64,000 bases of DNA from the NCBI RefSeq assembly GCF_014274685.1, contig NZ_CP060393.1, positions 1,795,501 through 1,859,500 of the forward strand, given 5' to 3'. Positions 1 through 8,874 of this stretch are shown one piece after another. Position numbers and translations under genes: made by a program. A model generated the notes under the pieces. That model did not search any database, was not told the origin of the DNA, and was given only the letters and a program-made list of their open reading frames with translations. Positions within the stretch are counted from its first letter, which is position 1; every line of letters starts with the position of its first letter. This DNA comes from Edaphobacter sp. 4G125 (GTDB lineage: Bacteria > Acidobacteriota > Terriglobia > Terriglobales > Acidobacteriaceae).

Positions 1-1
1 C

Positions 2-1279
2 AAGTCATTCTCCGTCTTTACCCTCGCGATGGCCTCTCTTGGTTTCGTCGCAGGGTGCGGGAACACCTATCGCCCTGTAGTGTCAAGTATCAACCCTGTA
101 GGGCCGGCAGCTCAGCCGCAAAAGTTTGCCATTGTGATTTCTGATCCAGGATCGAACCTCCCGGGACTGGTTACAATTGTCGATTTCTCCGGTGATACGG
201 TTCTGGTGACTGCAAATACAGGTGTCTCCCCTTACTTTTTGATGTTGAATGCATCGGGTACGACTGGCTACACCCTGAACCAAGACCATACAATGACCAG
301 CTTCGATATCTCGACCAGCTTGCAGACTCGTGACATGGTCCAGACGACGCTCTTCACCAACGCCAATCCGAATAGCATCTTTTCGGATTCAACTGCGTTG
401 TTCCTGACGGAAGCAGGGCGAAATGCCGTTGCCCAGTTCGGAGGAACGACTCCGGCACTGGTCCAGGAGCTGTCCGTCGATCCCGGATATACTCCGGTCT
501 ACATTGCTGGATATTCAGGGTCTCCTCGAGCCTATGTGATCAGCCAGAATGCGAGTGGTGGAGCCGGCCAGGTGGCAGCGATTGAGATGTCGAGCAAGAC
601 GATCTCGACCAGAATTCCTGTTGGAACCAACCCGGTCTACGGTGTGATGACTGCTGACGGAAAGCGCGCCTTCATTATGAACAAGGGCGACAATACGGTT
701 TCGGTGATCAACGCGCAAACCAACCAGATGGATGCTGTTCCTGCTCCTGCGGTCAATCCCATCCCTGTGGGGATCGCGCCGATCTGGGCTGACATCGCTG
801 CGACCCGCAACGAACTGGTGGTCGCCAATGAAGGCGACGGTACTTCCAAGGGATCAGTCAGCATCATCAACATTCCACTCTGCTCCGCGATTGCTCTGCC
901 GGGCAATCCGAACTGCGATCCGAACAACCCGATCGATGCGAACGGCTTCGGCCAGGTGTTGGCCACGGTGCCAGTCGGTGTGGATCCGCAGATGGTGGCG
1001 GTACTTCAGGACGGTTCCCGTGCTTATATCGTGAACCGCGCGGACAGTACAGTCTCGGTCGTGAATCTGACGACGAATACCGTTACAGCAACGATTCCTG
1101 TTCCCGCGACGCCCCATCCGAACTTCATCTCGGCTATCAACGGAACCCCGACTGGAAAGGTGTACGTAACCTCTCCTGAATCCGACCATATGACGATCAT
1201 TCGCACCGACACCGATATCGTCGAGACGACAATTCCGTTGCAGGGCAAGGGAGTTATGGTCCGGACGCAGCTTCCCTAA
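2..1279 (+). CDS. YncE-like beta-propeller lipoprotein, 5' end outside the window
   Basis: The reading frame is open from base 2 and the first in-frame ATG (29) lies inside a hydrophobic signal segment that ends in a lipobox (FVAGC, Cys codon at 56-58), so the true start lies upstream of the window. The rest is built of repeated blades with the pattern 'D.TVSVIN...N.V.ATIPV' (for example near residues 220-235 and 335-355), typical of the YVTN/YncE seven-bladed beta-propeller family. Such proteins are exported and are thought to act as binding scaffolds; no catalytic residues can be seen. Role unknown. It converges with the anti-sigma gene and ends in a shared hairpin terminator. Confidence 0.8.
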   Translation, partial: KSFSVFTLAMASLGFVAGCGNTYRPVVSSINPVGPAAQPQKFAIVISDPGSNLPGLVTIVDFSGDTVLVTANTGVSPYFLMLNASGTTGYTLNQDHTMTSFDISTSLQTRDMVQTTLFTNANPNSIFSDSTALFLTEAGRNAVAQFGGTTPALVQELSVDPGYTPVYIAGYSGSPRAYVISQNASGGAGQVAAIEMSSKTISTRIPVGTNPVYGVMTADGKRAFIMNKGDNTVSVINAQTNQMDAVPAPAVNPIPVGIAPIWADIAATRNELVVANEGDGTSKGSVSIINIPLCSAIALPGNPNCDPNNPIDANGFGQVLATVPVGVDPQMVAVLQDGSRAYIVNRADSTVSVVNLTTNTVTATIPVPATPHPNFISAINGTPTGKVYVTSPESDHMTIIRTDTDIVETTIPLQGKGVMVRTQLP

Positions 1280-1305
1280 TTCAGGAAACTAGCCCGTTCG
1301 AAAGC

Positions 1306-1332
1306 AACAGCCTCGCAATGCGCGAGGCTGTT
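1306..1332. terminator. Bidirectional hairpin terminator
   Basis: Perfect 11-bp stem (AACAGCCTCGC, 1306-1316, with GCGAGGCTGTT, 1322-1332) around a 5-nt loop. It lies between the lipoprotein stop (1279) and overlaps the last bases of the converging anti-sigma gene. The T tract on the plus side is short (TTTAGTTT). Confidence 0.75.
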
Positions 1333-2258
1333 TAGTTTCCGGCAAGAACGATCGGCATCGTCGGGCTTTGAGACGGGCCTTCTTCCAGCGTCACTCCAAA
1401 GGCCTTTGCTTCGCTCCTTTTTGCGAGTGAAGAAAGAACAAGGCGGACATTACCCTGCGCATCTGGAGAGAAAGTTCCCGCAGGCATGGGATCGCCACCC
1501 TCAGCAGGAATTAGCCATAGCTCGTAGGTCTTTCCTGCCTCAGGAGCCGGCATATTGCTGGCGAAGAAGAGCAGGACGCCTCGGCTGGCACTATAGATCA
1601 CGCGTCCCTGCGGGGCAGGTCCCGATGCTTCAGCAGAGGGGGAAGAGAGCAGGACCTGCTGCGCTGCAGGATCTTTCAGCGTGTCGAAGATCTGCTTTGC
1701 GTCTGAGGAGTTGTCTGTGCGGCTCTCGTGGTGAGAAATCAAGGCGCTTGGTTGACCTACCGGGTGCGATCGATAGGCCTGAAACCAGGCAACGCCGAGG
1801 CCGGTGGCAGCTATCCATCCCATCCAGAACAAGGCCGTACGAAGCGGATTATCGAATCGAGGTTCTGGTAGATCGGCGGTGGCAGCACTTTGTCTTCGCG
1901 TCGTGAAAGGAGCATCCTGCGGACCGCGACGGGTTGCGAAGGTGAGGTCCGGCTCTACGGGAAGATCGGCGGGCTGGAAGGTGTCGTCGCTGACAGCAGG
2001 CTTTACCAGCACTGGAGTGGGGAACTTCTTCTCCCGCCCTGCGCGGCGAAGGATGCGTTCGCGGACCGCGCCCGCAGGCAACTGAGGATCCAGGGCCGAA
2101 GTATAGGTCGTCAGGTCTCCCTGCACTCGTGAAAGCTCCTGACGACAAAAGGCGCACTGGGAGAGATGTTCTTCGACCGCTGTGTGCTCGTCAGCCCCAA
2201 GAAGTTGCATGGTGAACAAGGCAAGGTCTGCGGCTTCGTAGTGGAACGTTGTATTCAT
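1332..2258 (-). CDS. RskA-family anti-sigma factor
   Basis: Membrane-bound inhibitor of the ECF sigma factor encoded just upstream. The N-terminal zinc-finger anti-sigma motif is visible as H-x3-C-x2-C (EHLSQCAFC, about residues 31-39). A Pro/Ala-rich cytoplasmic linker follows, then one membrane segment (about residues 150-170, ALFWMGWIAATGLGVAW) and a C-terminal RskA domain of about 120 residues with the typical 'YELWLIP..G..P.P.G.F' stretch. At 308 residues it is somewhat longer than most RskA proteins because of the linker. Its ATG overlaps the sigma stop by 4 nt (ATGA, 2255-2258), so the pair is translationally coupled. The inducing signal is unknown; RskA proteins are usually released by regulated proteolysis. 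Confidence 0.88.
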   Translation of the reverse strand: MNTTFHYEAADLALFTMQLLGADEHTAVEEHLSQCAFCRQELSRVQGDLTTYTSALDPQLPAGAVRERILRRAGREKKFPTPVLVKPAVSDDTFQPADLPVEPDLTFATRRGPQDAPFTTRRQSAATADLPEPRFDNPLRTALFWMGWIAATGLGVAWFQAYRSHPVGQPSALISHHESRTDNSSDAKQIFDTLKDPAAQQVLLSSPSAEASGPAPQGRVIYSASRGVLLFFASNMPAPEAGKTYELWLIPAEGGDPMPAGTFSPDAQGNVRLVLSSLAKRSEAKAFGVTLEEGPSQSPTMPIVLAGN

Positions 2259-2836
2259 ACCCAGTTAGCTTCTCTCAAGGAAAATAGAACATCCGTGATC
2301 GTTCCTTTGAGAAGAGGAATAGGCTCAGCGGAGACCTCAGCCAGCTCTCGCAGGCTGAGTCCATCATACAAAGCCATCTCGAAGAGCTTTCGCTGTTTCC
2401 GCGGTAGATTCGCCACCGTGAAAGAAGCCTTTTCCGCCAGAACAGCTCTCTCTGTTTCGTTTGCAAGATCGTACACAAGCAATGGAGCGAGTGTGCTGGA
2501 GGAAGATTGAGGTCTTCTCCGGAGCATGGCGATCGCTCTGTTCCTGGCCGTGATAATCAGGTACGCTCCCAGGCTGACGCGTCGAGTGAGCGAGATATTT
2601 TCCGGAGAGCGCCATATCTCTACGAAGAGGTCTTCAAGCAGTTCCTCAGCCGCTGTCGGATGGCGTAGCACCCGGAGAGCCACGGCGTAGATCATTTCGC
2701 TATAACGGTCGTAAAGCGCAGCCAGGGCGTATGCTTCGCCGCGAGCGACCTGTTCCAGTAGCATCATGTCCTCCTGTTGTGTTGGGGCGACAGGAGGAGC
2801 TTCCATTCTTCGTGCAGCGGATCGTATCTGTGTCAT
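2255..2836 (-). CDS. ECF RNA polymerase sigma factor
   Basis: Sigma-70 family factor of the ECF group. Region 2 is seen at 'ALYDRYSEMIYAVALRVL' and region 4 at 'LPRKQRKLFEMALYDGLSLRELAEV'. Starting at the ATG at 2836 gives 193 residues, a normal ECF length. The frame is also open to a GTG at 2917, which would add 27 residues (including VHCVAPC) unlike any sigma N-terminus, so I prefer the ATG, although neither has a strong ribosome binding site. It is cotranscribed with the RskA-type anti-sigma gene. Divergent from tlyA. The regulon is unknown; autoregulation is possible (see the GGAAC palindrome upstream). Confidence 0.88.
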   Translation of the reverse strand: MTQIRSAARRMEAPPVAPTQQEDMMLLEQVARGEAYALAALYDRYSEMIYAVALRVLRHPTAAEELLEDLFVEIWRSPENISLTRRVSLGAYLIITARNRAIAMLRRRPQSSSSTLAPLLVYDLANETERAVLAEKASFTVANLPRKQRKLFEMALYDGLSLRELAEVSAEPIPLLKGTITDVLFSLREANWV

Positions 2837-2918
2837 GGGATTTAGTTGCGCGGGAGCTTTCTTTCCTGTCACTCTAACGCAAGGCGCGACACAATGTACC
2901 TTAATGAGAACGCGCACT

Positions 2919-2933
2919 GTTCCATTTTGGAAC
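2919..2933. promoter_or_regulatory. GGAAC-containing palindrome upstream of the ECF sigma gene
   Basis: Perfect inverted repeat GTTCCA-TTT-TGGAAC in the sigma/tlyA divergent spacer. GGAAC is a common ECF -35 core. On the minus strand it lies about 80 nt before the sigma ATG, a workable distance for an autoregulated promoter. No matching -10 element is obvious, so this is a candidate only. Confidence 0.35.
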
Positions 2934-2943
2934 GACAGCTCCC

Positions 2944-3708
2944 ATGAAGAATCGTTTGGACAAACTTCTCGTCGATCAAGGACACGCTGCTTCGCGTGAA
3001 CGCGCGCAGGCGCTGATCCTGGCTGGACGGGTGTTGGTGAACGAGCAGCGTGTGGATAAGCCTGGCGTTTCGATTCCAGCCGATGCGGTGATTCGTATGC
3101 TGGGGTCGGACCTGAAGTATGTGAGTCGTGGCGGCCTGAAGCTGGAGCACGCGCTTGCGCATTGGAGCATCCTGCTGACAGGCGTTCATGCTGTCGATAT
3201 TGGTACTTCGACCGGCGGTTTTACCGACTGCATGTTGCAGGCGGGAGCGTCGACGGTGTTGGCGGTTGATACAGGATACGGACAGATCGCGCAGAAACTG
3301 CGCGACGATCCGCGAGTGAGTCTGCGCGAGCGCACGAATGCGCGAAAACTGGTCGCAGGGGAACTGCTCGTCTCTGGTCAGGCTACTCCGTCGTTTCTTG
3401 CCATGGACGTCTCGTTCATCTCGGCCACGCAGGTGCTTCCGGCGGTGCTGGATGCGCTGAGCACCGAAGAAGCGCGGTGGAAGGGAACCGCAGTGGTGTT
3501 GATCAAGCCTCAGTTCGAGGCGGGGCGGCAGCACGTAGGCAAGGGCGGAATTGTCCGCGATCCCGAGGCCCGCAGACTCGCCATCGATAAGGTCAGCGAT
3601 TGTGTTGCCGAACTTGGCGGCTTGCGGATGGATGTTATCGACTCCCCGATCCAGGGCATGGAAGGGAACCACGAATATCTTCTGCGTGCGGTGTTTGAAG
3701 AAGGCTGA
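2944..3708 (+). CDS. tlyA: TlyA-family rRNA 2'-O-methyltransferase
   Basis: S-adenosylmethionine-dependent methyltransferase of the TlyA/hemolysin-A family, which 2'-O-methylates ribosomal RNA in characterised members. The N-terminal S4 RNA-binding domain is clear (residues 1-60: 'RLDKLLVDQGHAASRERAQALI' pattern and 'VSRGGLKLE'), followed by an FtsJ-type Rossmann fold with the SAM loop 'DIGTSTGGFTDCMLQ' (about residues 82-96) and 'VLIKPQFEAGR' near residue 187. The length of 254 residues is normal. The next gene, nadK, follows after 32 nt on the same strand; the tlyA-nadK pair is common in bacteria and probably forms an operon. Confidence 0.9.
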   Translation: MKNRLDKLLVDQGHAASRERAQALILAGRVLVNEQRVDKPGVSIPADAVIRMLGSDLKYVSRGGLKLEHALAHWSILLTGVHAVDIGTSTGGFTDCMLQAGASTVLAVDTGYGQIAQKLRDDPRVSLRERTNARKLVAGELLVSGQATPSFLAMDVSFISATQVLPAVLDALSTEEARWKGTAVVLIKPQFEAGRQHVGKGGIVRDPEARRLAIDKVSDCVAELGGLRMDVIDSPIQGMEGNHEYLLRAVFEEG

Positions 3709-3740
3709 GTTCGAGCCATCGAGCCGGTACACTAACAATC

Positions 3741-4601
3741 ATGTTCAAGGCTGCTATTATCTCGAAGCCACAGAAGCCCGAGCTGGCCACCATTCTGCCG
3801 GAGCTGCTGGCGTGGCTGGAATCGCATGGCTATGTAACTCTGCTTGACCCAGACAGCGCGGCCTATCTAGGCGAGCAGATCGCATCGATTCCGCGTGAGG
3901 AGATGCCGCAGCATCAACCAAACCTGGTGATCGTCCTGGGAGGCGATGGAACGCTGCTGGCGGCGGCACGGGCCTTTGCGCATTCTCCAACGCCGATCCT
4001 GGGAGTGAACCTGGGCTCGCTGGGGTTCCTGACCGAAGTGCCGCTGACGGATCTCTATACCTCGCTGGAGGCGTGGTGCGACAACTGCGCCAGTATCGAA
4101 GAGCGCGACATGATGCATGCCGAGCTGCTTCGCGAGGGCAAGGTGGTGAAGCACTGGGATGCTCTCAACGACATCGTTGTCTCGAAGGCCGCGATTGCAC
4201 GTATGGCGGACTTTTCTATCGAGATCGACCAGCAGTTTGTGGCGGCGGTGCGGGCCGACGGTATCATCATCTCGACGCCGACGGGTTCTACGGCTTATAA
4301 CCTCGCCGCTGATGGGCCGATTGTGATGCCGACGGTAAATGCGCTAGTGGTGACTCCGATCTGTCCGCACCTGCTGACGATCCGCCCCATCGTGGTTCCG
4401 GGAGACTCGGAGGTCAACATCCGAGTGGAAGGTGTGCCGAATCTGACCTATCTCACCGTCGATGGCCAGGAAGCTGTCGATCTACAGCTTGGGGATGAGG
4501 TCCATTGCCGGCGTTCCAAACATAGTGTGCGGCTGCTGCGTCCACGGAAGAACGGTCTTTTCAGTGTGCTGCGCAGCAAGCTGAGCTGGGGAGAGCGGTA
4601 A
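3741..4601 (+). CDS. nadK: NAD kinase
   Basis: Phosphorylates NAD to NADP in the cytoplasm. The NAD-kinase signature GGDGT is at residues 67-71 and the second conserved block 'LNDIVVSK' (about residues 141-148) follows, then 'ADGIIISTPTGSTAYNLAADGPI', the ATP/NAD-binding Gly-rich region. The length of 286 residues is typical. Probably cotranscribed with tlyA. The AT-rich spacer downstream carries the GCAAAGTATTC motif. Confidence 0.93.
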   Translation: MFKAAIISKPQKPELATILPELLAWLESHGYVTLLDPDSAAYLGEQIASIPREEMPQHQPNLVIVLGGDGTLLAAARAFAHSPTPILGVNLGSLGFLTEVPLTDLYTSLEAWCDNCASIEERDMMHAELLREGKVVKHWDALNDIVVSKAAIARMADFSIEIDQQFVAAVRADGIIISTPTGSTAYNLAADGPIVMPTVNALVVTPICPHLLTIRPIVVPGDSEVNIRVEGVPNLTYLTVDGQEAVDLQLGDEVHCRRSKHSVRLLRPRKNGLFSVLRSKLSWGER

Positions 4602-5052
4602 GGCCCCTCCCCTTATTTTGCGCAAAGTATTCTATCCAGGTGGGTTAGGCTCGGACTAGCCGCGCAAAATATTCCAAATAAAAGACTTATAGTTCAAAAT
4701 ATAGAAAATAAATGGGTTAAGTCAGGAAGTTTTGGCGCGTCTTAGCTTTTTCTCTTAATTTCAGTGTAGTGAACCGAGCAGGGCAAATCCGCAGTTTTGG
4801 AGGATTAAATTTCTTGCTAAAAACTGTTTACTTTGTGTTGGTTAGCGAACAAGCAGGCGAGTGAGAGGGATTGACACGGATTTACACGGCAGTCGGCGCC
4901 GTAATACCAGTGCAAGCCAACTGTCGAGATGATCCGGCCCGTCTGAACAAGCGCATTTGTCATCTTTTTGGCGTCAGTGAAGATCCATCGGCCGCTGGCC
5001 GCAGACCTTCATCATCACCAACGAGCGATGAACCGATGGCGCTCGTACCGGC
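4602..5052. other. Intergenic region between converging nadK and FG-GAP gene
   Basis: A 451-nt spacer without a convincing gene. The first 160 nt are AT-rich and hold a GCAAAGTATTC motif (4622-4632) and a near copy GCAAAATATTC (4664-4674), with 'GGGTTAGGCTCGGACT' between them; the spacer before tatD has a similar arrangement. A short open frame at 4871-5056 has no ribosome binding site and no recognisable sequence. No strong terminator hairpin was found for nadK. Confidence 0.5.
4622..4674 (+). repeat. GCAAAGTATTC dispersed motif (copy pair 1)
   Basis: Exact GCAAAGTATTC at 4622-4632 and the variant GCAAAATATTC at 4664-4674, 42 nt apart. The exact 11-mer recurs at 25532-25542 and 25616-25626, in another AT-rich spacer. 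Three exact copies in one orientation in 64 kb is far above chance. Confidence 0.5.
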
Positions 5053-8000
5053 TTAGTTGCTGACATTGATACTTAAGTTTTCGGTATGGCTAACCCCGAT
5101 ACTCGCGTCTGAGAGTACGATTCCGACGGTGTAGGCCTTGGTGGTCGGGATCGAGGTGGAATTGTTGCTGCTGCTCGTGCCGCTGGAGCAACCGGCGAGG
5201 GAGGCTGCACCGAGCAAGGCGACGAGGCCGATGAGGCAGACATGCAGTTGTATGGATTGGCGCCAGCGCCGTCTGCCGGCTGCGAGAAATAGTAGAAGCG
5301 AGGCGTAGAGCGGTCCGTAGCTGGTGCTGCTGGACTGTGCGGCGACGAAAGACGCCGTCGGAATGGACAGCACCGCCTGTGCGGGGGCTCGACCGGTGGC
5401 ATCGATGGTCGTTGTACCGCAGTTGATGGTTTTGCAGGAGATGGTGACGATACCGGTGTAGCCGTTGATCGGCCCAAGCTTGATCATCCACTGCGCGTCA
5501 TCGCCTTTCTTGACGGTGGCATTGACGACTGTTGCGGTAATGGAGAAGTCCGGAGCACTTAAGACTGGGTAGAAGAAAACGTTGGAGGAGGGAGCGTTGG
5601 CGATGTCGCCGGAGTAGGACACCGTGATGGGCGTATCGCCTGTTGAGTTAAAGGTGTAATCGAGGTCGCCTGCTCCGTTCGTGAGAGTGACGGTGCCAAG
5701 GAGCGTCGTGCCCCAGGTGAAGGTGACCTGCCCCGTGGGGTTATAGCCGGCAACGGAGGTGTGCAGCGTTACCTTGCGGCCTTGGTAGATGTTTCCGTTC
5801 ACGGAGATCACGGAGAGATTAATGCCGGTGTACTGTCGAGCAACGTTGATACTGAAAGGAGCAGAGGTGACTGGGAGGTTGTTGGTATCTCCGGAGTAGG
5901 TGGCGATCAGCCTGTAGGTGCCGGGCTGGGTAAAGGTCGGGATGAACATGGCGGGGAATGGCTGCTGCTGCCCTTTGGGTATTGTGACTGTATCGAGGAC
6001 AGTGCCGTCGTCGGTGGAGAGGGTAACGGTGCCTGTTGGGTAGGAGCCGACGATGGTGGCGGTAAAGTAGGCGGGAACGGAGGTTTTGAGATTCGTGTAC
6101 TGCCCGGAGAGGGTGATTGTTGGGGAGACGGCCGTTCCCAGGGTGTTAAGGAGCGGCATGGCGGCGCCGGAGGCGAAGACGATGTAGTCGGGCCCAGTGC
6201 CGGCGCGCGCAGATTTGTTGAGGCGAGCGAGGGAGGCGGTGAAGGGTCTTTCGGTGCCAGTGGTGTAGAAGTTGGGGTCAGTGGTGAAGTTGCCCTTGCC
6301 GTCTCCATAGGCCACGGTGGTATAGGCCATGCGGTTATAGGACTGGATGATGAGGTCGAGGTTGCCATCGCCGTCGAGGTCGGCCGAGGTGGCGGTGATG
6401 AAGTTGACTCCTGCGGGCATGGTAATGGTGGCGATGGGGGTGGAGACGAAGCTGCCGTCGTCCCGTCCGGCGTAGATGGCGTTATTGATCAAGATGTCGG
6501 CCTTGCCGTCGCCATTGAGGTCGGCGAGGAGGAGTGGCGTGCCGGAGGAAGGCAAGGGGATGGCTATGAAGCTATTACTGCCCTGGTTGATGTAGGCGTT
6601 GTGCCCCCAGACGAGATCGAGCTTGCCGTCGCCGTTGAGGTCGGCCGCGAAGGGTCGAGAAACGATGCCGGAGGGCTGGATGTCGATGTTGACGACGTCG
6701 GATAGATTGGCCCCTTGAGGGAAGGTTCCGTCGCCGTTGCCGGGGATGAAACCCACGCCGCTCGCCAAGAGTTGCTTTGGATCGTTGTAGGACAGAGCGA
6801 TGTCGAGTTTGCCGTCTCCGTTGAAATCACCGGTTACGACGCCCTGAGGATTGATGTAATTCTGAGAGGTACTGGTGCCGATGTAACCTTGAAAGCCAAG
6901 GCTGGTAAAGGTTCCGTCTCCGTTTCCTTTGAAGCTGGTAAGAGAGGCTGCGAAGTCGGCCCAATCCGGGCCGTAGATGGTTGTGGATCTCGCTGATGCG
7001 AGTAAGGCGACGTCGAGTATACCGTCGCCGTTGAAGTCGCCACTGATGGGAATGCTGCCATAGGGGACCGCGATATTGGAGGAGAGAGGGCTGAAGGTCC
7101 CGTCTCCGTTACCTTTCTGGCTGGAGAGTGATCCAAGGAGCTGCGCGGCAGTGAGGTCGGAGAGGCCGTCTCCGTTGAGGTCGGCGACTACGGGACTGTC
7201 AGAGAAGTAGGTGGCAGCGATGCCGTCGAAGGCTCCAGTGCCATCGTTGTGTAGGACGAAGTATCCGGCAGGCGTGTTATAGACGATGTCGACGCCCTTG
7301 ATGCCGTTGCGAGCGCCGTAGAAGCTGCCCGGTGTGACGTAGGACTTGCCGACAGTGAAGTTGCCGGTGCCGTCACCGATGAGTGGTGTGGAGAGTGCAC
7401 CTGTGAGCAGAATATCCAGTTTGCCGTCGCCGTTGAGGTCGAGGGGATGGATGGATACGACACCGGTGTGGACCGGAGTAATGACCGTGGCCTTTCCTGA
7501 ATTGGGAAAGGAGATACTCACGACGGTTCCACCGGCGGAGTTGCTCAGGTAATAGCTAACGATCTCGAGCTCACCGTCATTGTCGAAGTCGGCTGCTGCG
7601 AGGGTGCCAGGGTCAATGATTAAAATAGGTGAACCAAGGCCAAAAGTCCCATCACCATTGCCGTAAGAAACACGCGTAACGTAATTGGAGATGCTGTGAT
7701 CGCCTGCACCGGTCAGGATATCGAGCTTGCCGTCATGATTGACATCGGCAAGAAGAAACTGGTTTGAGTTGATGTAATTGTCGTTGTAGGGATAGTTCAG
7801 AAAGAAGTAGCCCGGATACGCAGTGGGTGGTGCGAAGGCGATGCTAGAACCTGAGGTTCTGTTGATCGCAACCTGTATCTGTGCGTCCGGTGAGACGGTA
7901 AGTCCGCTAGACCGGTCAGTGGAGTAGATGAGATCGGGGAGGCCGTCATTGTTGAGATCGGCGGCCTGGTAGTGGCGGCCGCTGTTAGCGAGCGTGGTGG

Positions 8001-8412
8001 CGGAGGTGAAGGTTCCGTCGCCGTTGCCCGTCAGGATGACGGTGGTGTTCTCGCTGCAGGCGACGATGGCATCGAGCTTCGAATCCTTATTCAAGTCAGC
8101 AAGCAGGAGCGCCGTAGCAGTGCAGGAGGCGACAGCGGTGGTGGTGCCGATAATAACCGTAGAGCCCGAACGCAACGCTGGGGTGAGCGTCGTGGTGCCG
8201 CCGCTGGTGGTGGCGTAGAGGGTATCTGAGGTCCCATCACCGTTCATGTCGCCATCGGTCATGGCCACCGGCGAACCGACAGGATAGGGTTCGTATTGAA
8301 GTACCGGGAATATCGGCTTCTGAGGAGCAGCGAGGGCGACGGGAGTGGCTTCAAGAAGCGTAGCGGCGAGAAGGATGGCAGCAAAGGGTACCAGGGGGCG
8401 GAAGAAGGTCAT
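5053..8412 (-). CDS. Secreted FG-GAP/VCBS-repeat protein with Ig-like domains and membrane tail
   Basis: 1119 residues. A signal peptide (residues 1-28, FAAILLAATLLEATPVALA) leads into about 15 or more FG-GAP/VCBS repeats (residues 45-750) with the calcium-loop pattern D-x-[ND]-x-D-G-x-x-D (for example DGDMNGDGTSD, DLNGDGKLDIL, DFNGDGILDVAL). Such repeats form an integrin-like beta-propeller with bound Ca2+. Two or more bacterial Ig-like domains follow (about 775-1030). The tail is odd: two hydrophobic stretches (about 1033-1045 and 1053-1074) separated by RRRWR, the second ending in a lipobox-like LAGC (Cys1075), then 44 polar residues ending in a beta-rich strand. Probably a surface adhesin or binding protein; ligand unknown. 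It converges with nadK and is monocistronic. Confidence 0.85.
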   Translation of the reverse strand: MTFFRPLVPFAAILLAATLLEATPVALAAPQKPIFPVLQYEPYPVGSPVAMTDGDMNGDGTSDTLYATTSGGTTTLTPALRSGSTVIIGTTTAVASCTATALLLADLNKDSKLDAIVACSENTTVILTGNGDGTFTSATTLANSGRHYQAADLNNDGLPDLIYSTDRSSGLTVSPDAQIQVAINRTSGSSIAFAPPTAYPGYFFLNYPYNDNYINSNQFLLADVNHDGKLDILTGAGDHSISNYVTRVSYGNGDGTFGLGSPILIIDPGTLAAADFDNDGELEIVSYYLSNSAGGTVVSISFPNSGKATVITPVHTGVVSIHPLDLNGDGKLDILLTGALSTPLIGDGTGNFTVGKSYVTPGSFYGARNGIKGVDIVYNTPAGYFVLHNDGTGAFDGIAATYFSDSPVVADLNGDGLSDLTAAQLLGSLSSQKGNGDGTFSPLSSNIAVPYGSIPISGDFNGDGILDVALLASARSTTIYGPDWADFAASLTSFKGNGDGTFTSLGFQGYIGTSTSQNYINPQGVVTGDFNGDGKLDIALSYNDPKQLLASGVGFIPGNGDGTFPQGANLSDVVNIDIQPSGIVSRPFAADLNGDGKLDLVWGHNAYINQGSNSFIAIPLPSSGTPLLLADLNGDGKADILINNAIYAGRDDGSFVSTPIATITMPAGVNFITATSADLDGDGNLDLIIQSYNRMAYTTVAYGDGKGNFTTDPNFYTTGTERPFTASLARLNKSARAGTGPDYIVFASGAAMPLLNTLGTAVSPTITLSGQYTNLKTSVPAYFTATIVGSYPTGTVTLSTDDGTVLDTVTIPKGQQQPFPAMFIPTFTQPGTYRLIATYSGDTNNLPVTSAPFSINVARQYTGINLSVISVNGNIYQGRKVTLHTSVAGYNPTGQVTFTWGTTLLGTVTLTNGAGDLDYTFNSTGDTPITVSYSGDIANAPSSNVFFYPVLSAPDFSITATVVNATVKKGDDAQWMIKLGPINGYTGIVTISCKTINCGTTTIDATGRAPAQAVLSIPTASFVAAQSSSTSYGPLYASLLLFLAAGRRRWRQSIQLHVCLIGLVALLGAASLAGCSSGTSSSNNSTSIPTTKAYTVGIVLSDASIGVSHTENLSINVSN

Positions 8413-8874
8413 TCAGTATTCCCGGAAAAGTCGTTCAAAGGCAATGCAGACCTTATTTTGCCTCATGGCAAACGATCTATCCAATACTGAATTGCAAACT
8501 GTTCGATGTTCCATAATGGTCGGGTATTCCGAAGAGGACTAGAAATGACAGGCAGGCCTTGGGCGGCGATTGCTTCCAGGTAGACAAGGTAGACAAGATG
8601 GAGGACTTCGACACTTATGCCGAATCCCTCCGAAGAGTAATTTGTGTCGTAATTGGCAATACTGAACTTGGATATGGACCGAGCACTCGACGAGTGCTAA
8701 ATCGCCAACGCGCTCACAGACACCCGATGAGTACCGATATGTCGGCTTATCGAAAGTGGTCAATTGTTGCTGGTCCTCTTTGGTCAGAGTGACGAATTGG
8801 AGGTGCTTTATGAGCGCAGATTTCTTCGACTCCCTCGACTGTGCTCGGAGTCGCTCAGGATGACACTTATTGGG
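8413..8874. other. Intergenic region upstream of the FG-GAP gene, downstream of coaA
   Basis: A 462-nt spacer. It should hold the FG-GAP promoter (minus strand, not identified), a short tandem 'GGTAGACAA GGTAGACAA' near 8579-8596, a perfect 17-bp palindrome AGCACTCG-A-CGAGTGCT (8682-8698), and one copy of the dispersed repeat described at 8814-8868. Short open frames here lack ribosome binding sites and family resemblance, and I do not call a gene. Confidence 0.5.
8814..8868 (+). repeat. Dispersed repeat family 1, copy 1
   Basis: Matches the pattern 'CGCAGATCCTTCGACT...GCTCAGGATGACACTT' with a slightly longer centre (TCCCTCGACTGTGCTCGGAG). It ends 6 nt before the 3' end of coaA. Other copies are at 9952, 13319, 24030 and 37278. 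Its arms (ATCCT / AGGAT, CGACT / AGTCG-like) can form an imperfect hairpin. Confidence 0.75.

Noticed and set aside
2836..2917. Upstream GTG at 2917 as start of the ECF sigma gene.
   Set aside because: It adds 27 residues of unrelated sequence with no ribosome binding site; the ATG at 2836 gives a normal ECF length.
4871..5056. Short open frame in the nadK/FG-GAP spacer.
   Set aside because: No ribosome binding site, atypical composition and no family resemblance.
8682..8698. AGCACTCG-A-CGAGTGCT palindrome resembling a CIRCE heat-shock operator.
   Set aside because: CIRCE has TTAGCACTC-N9-GAGTGCTAA; here the spacer is 3 nt and no chaperone or hrcA gene is near. Kept only as an unexplained palindrome.
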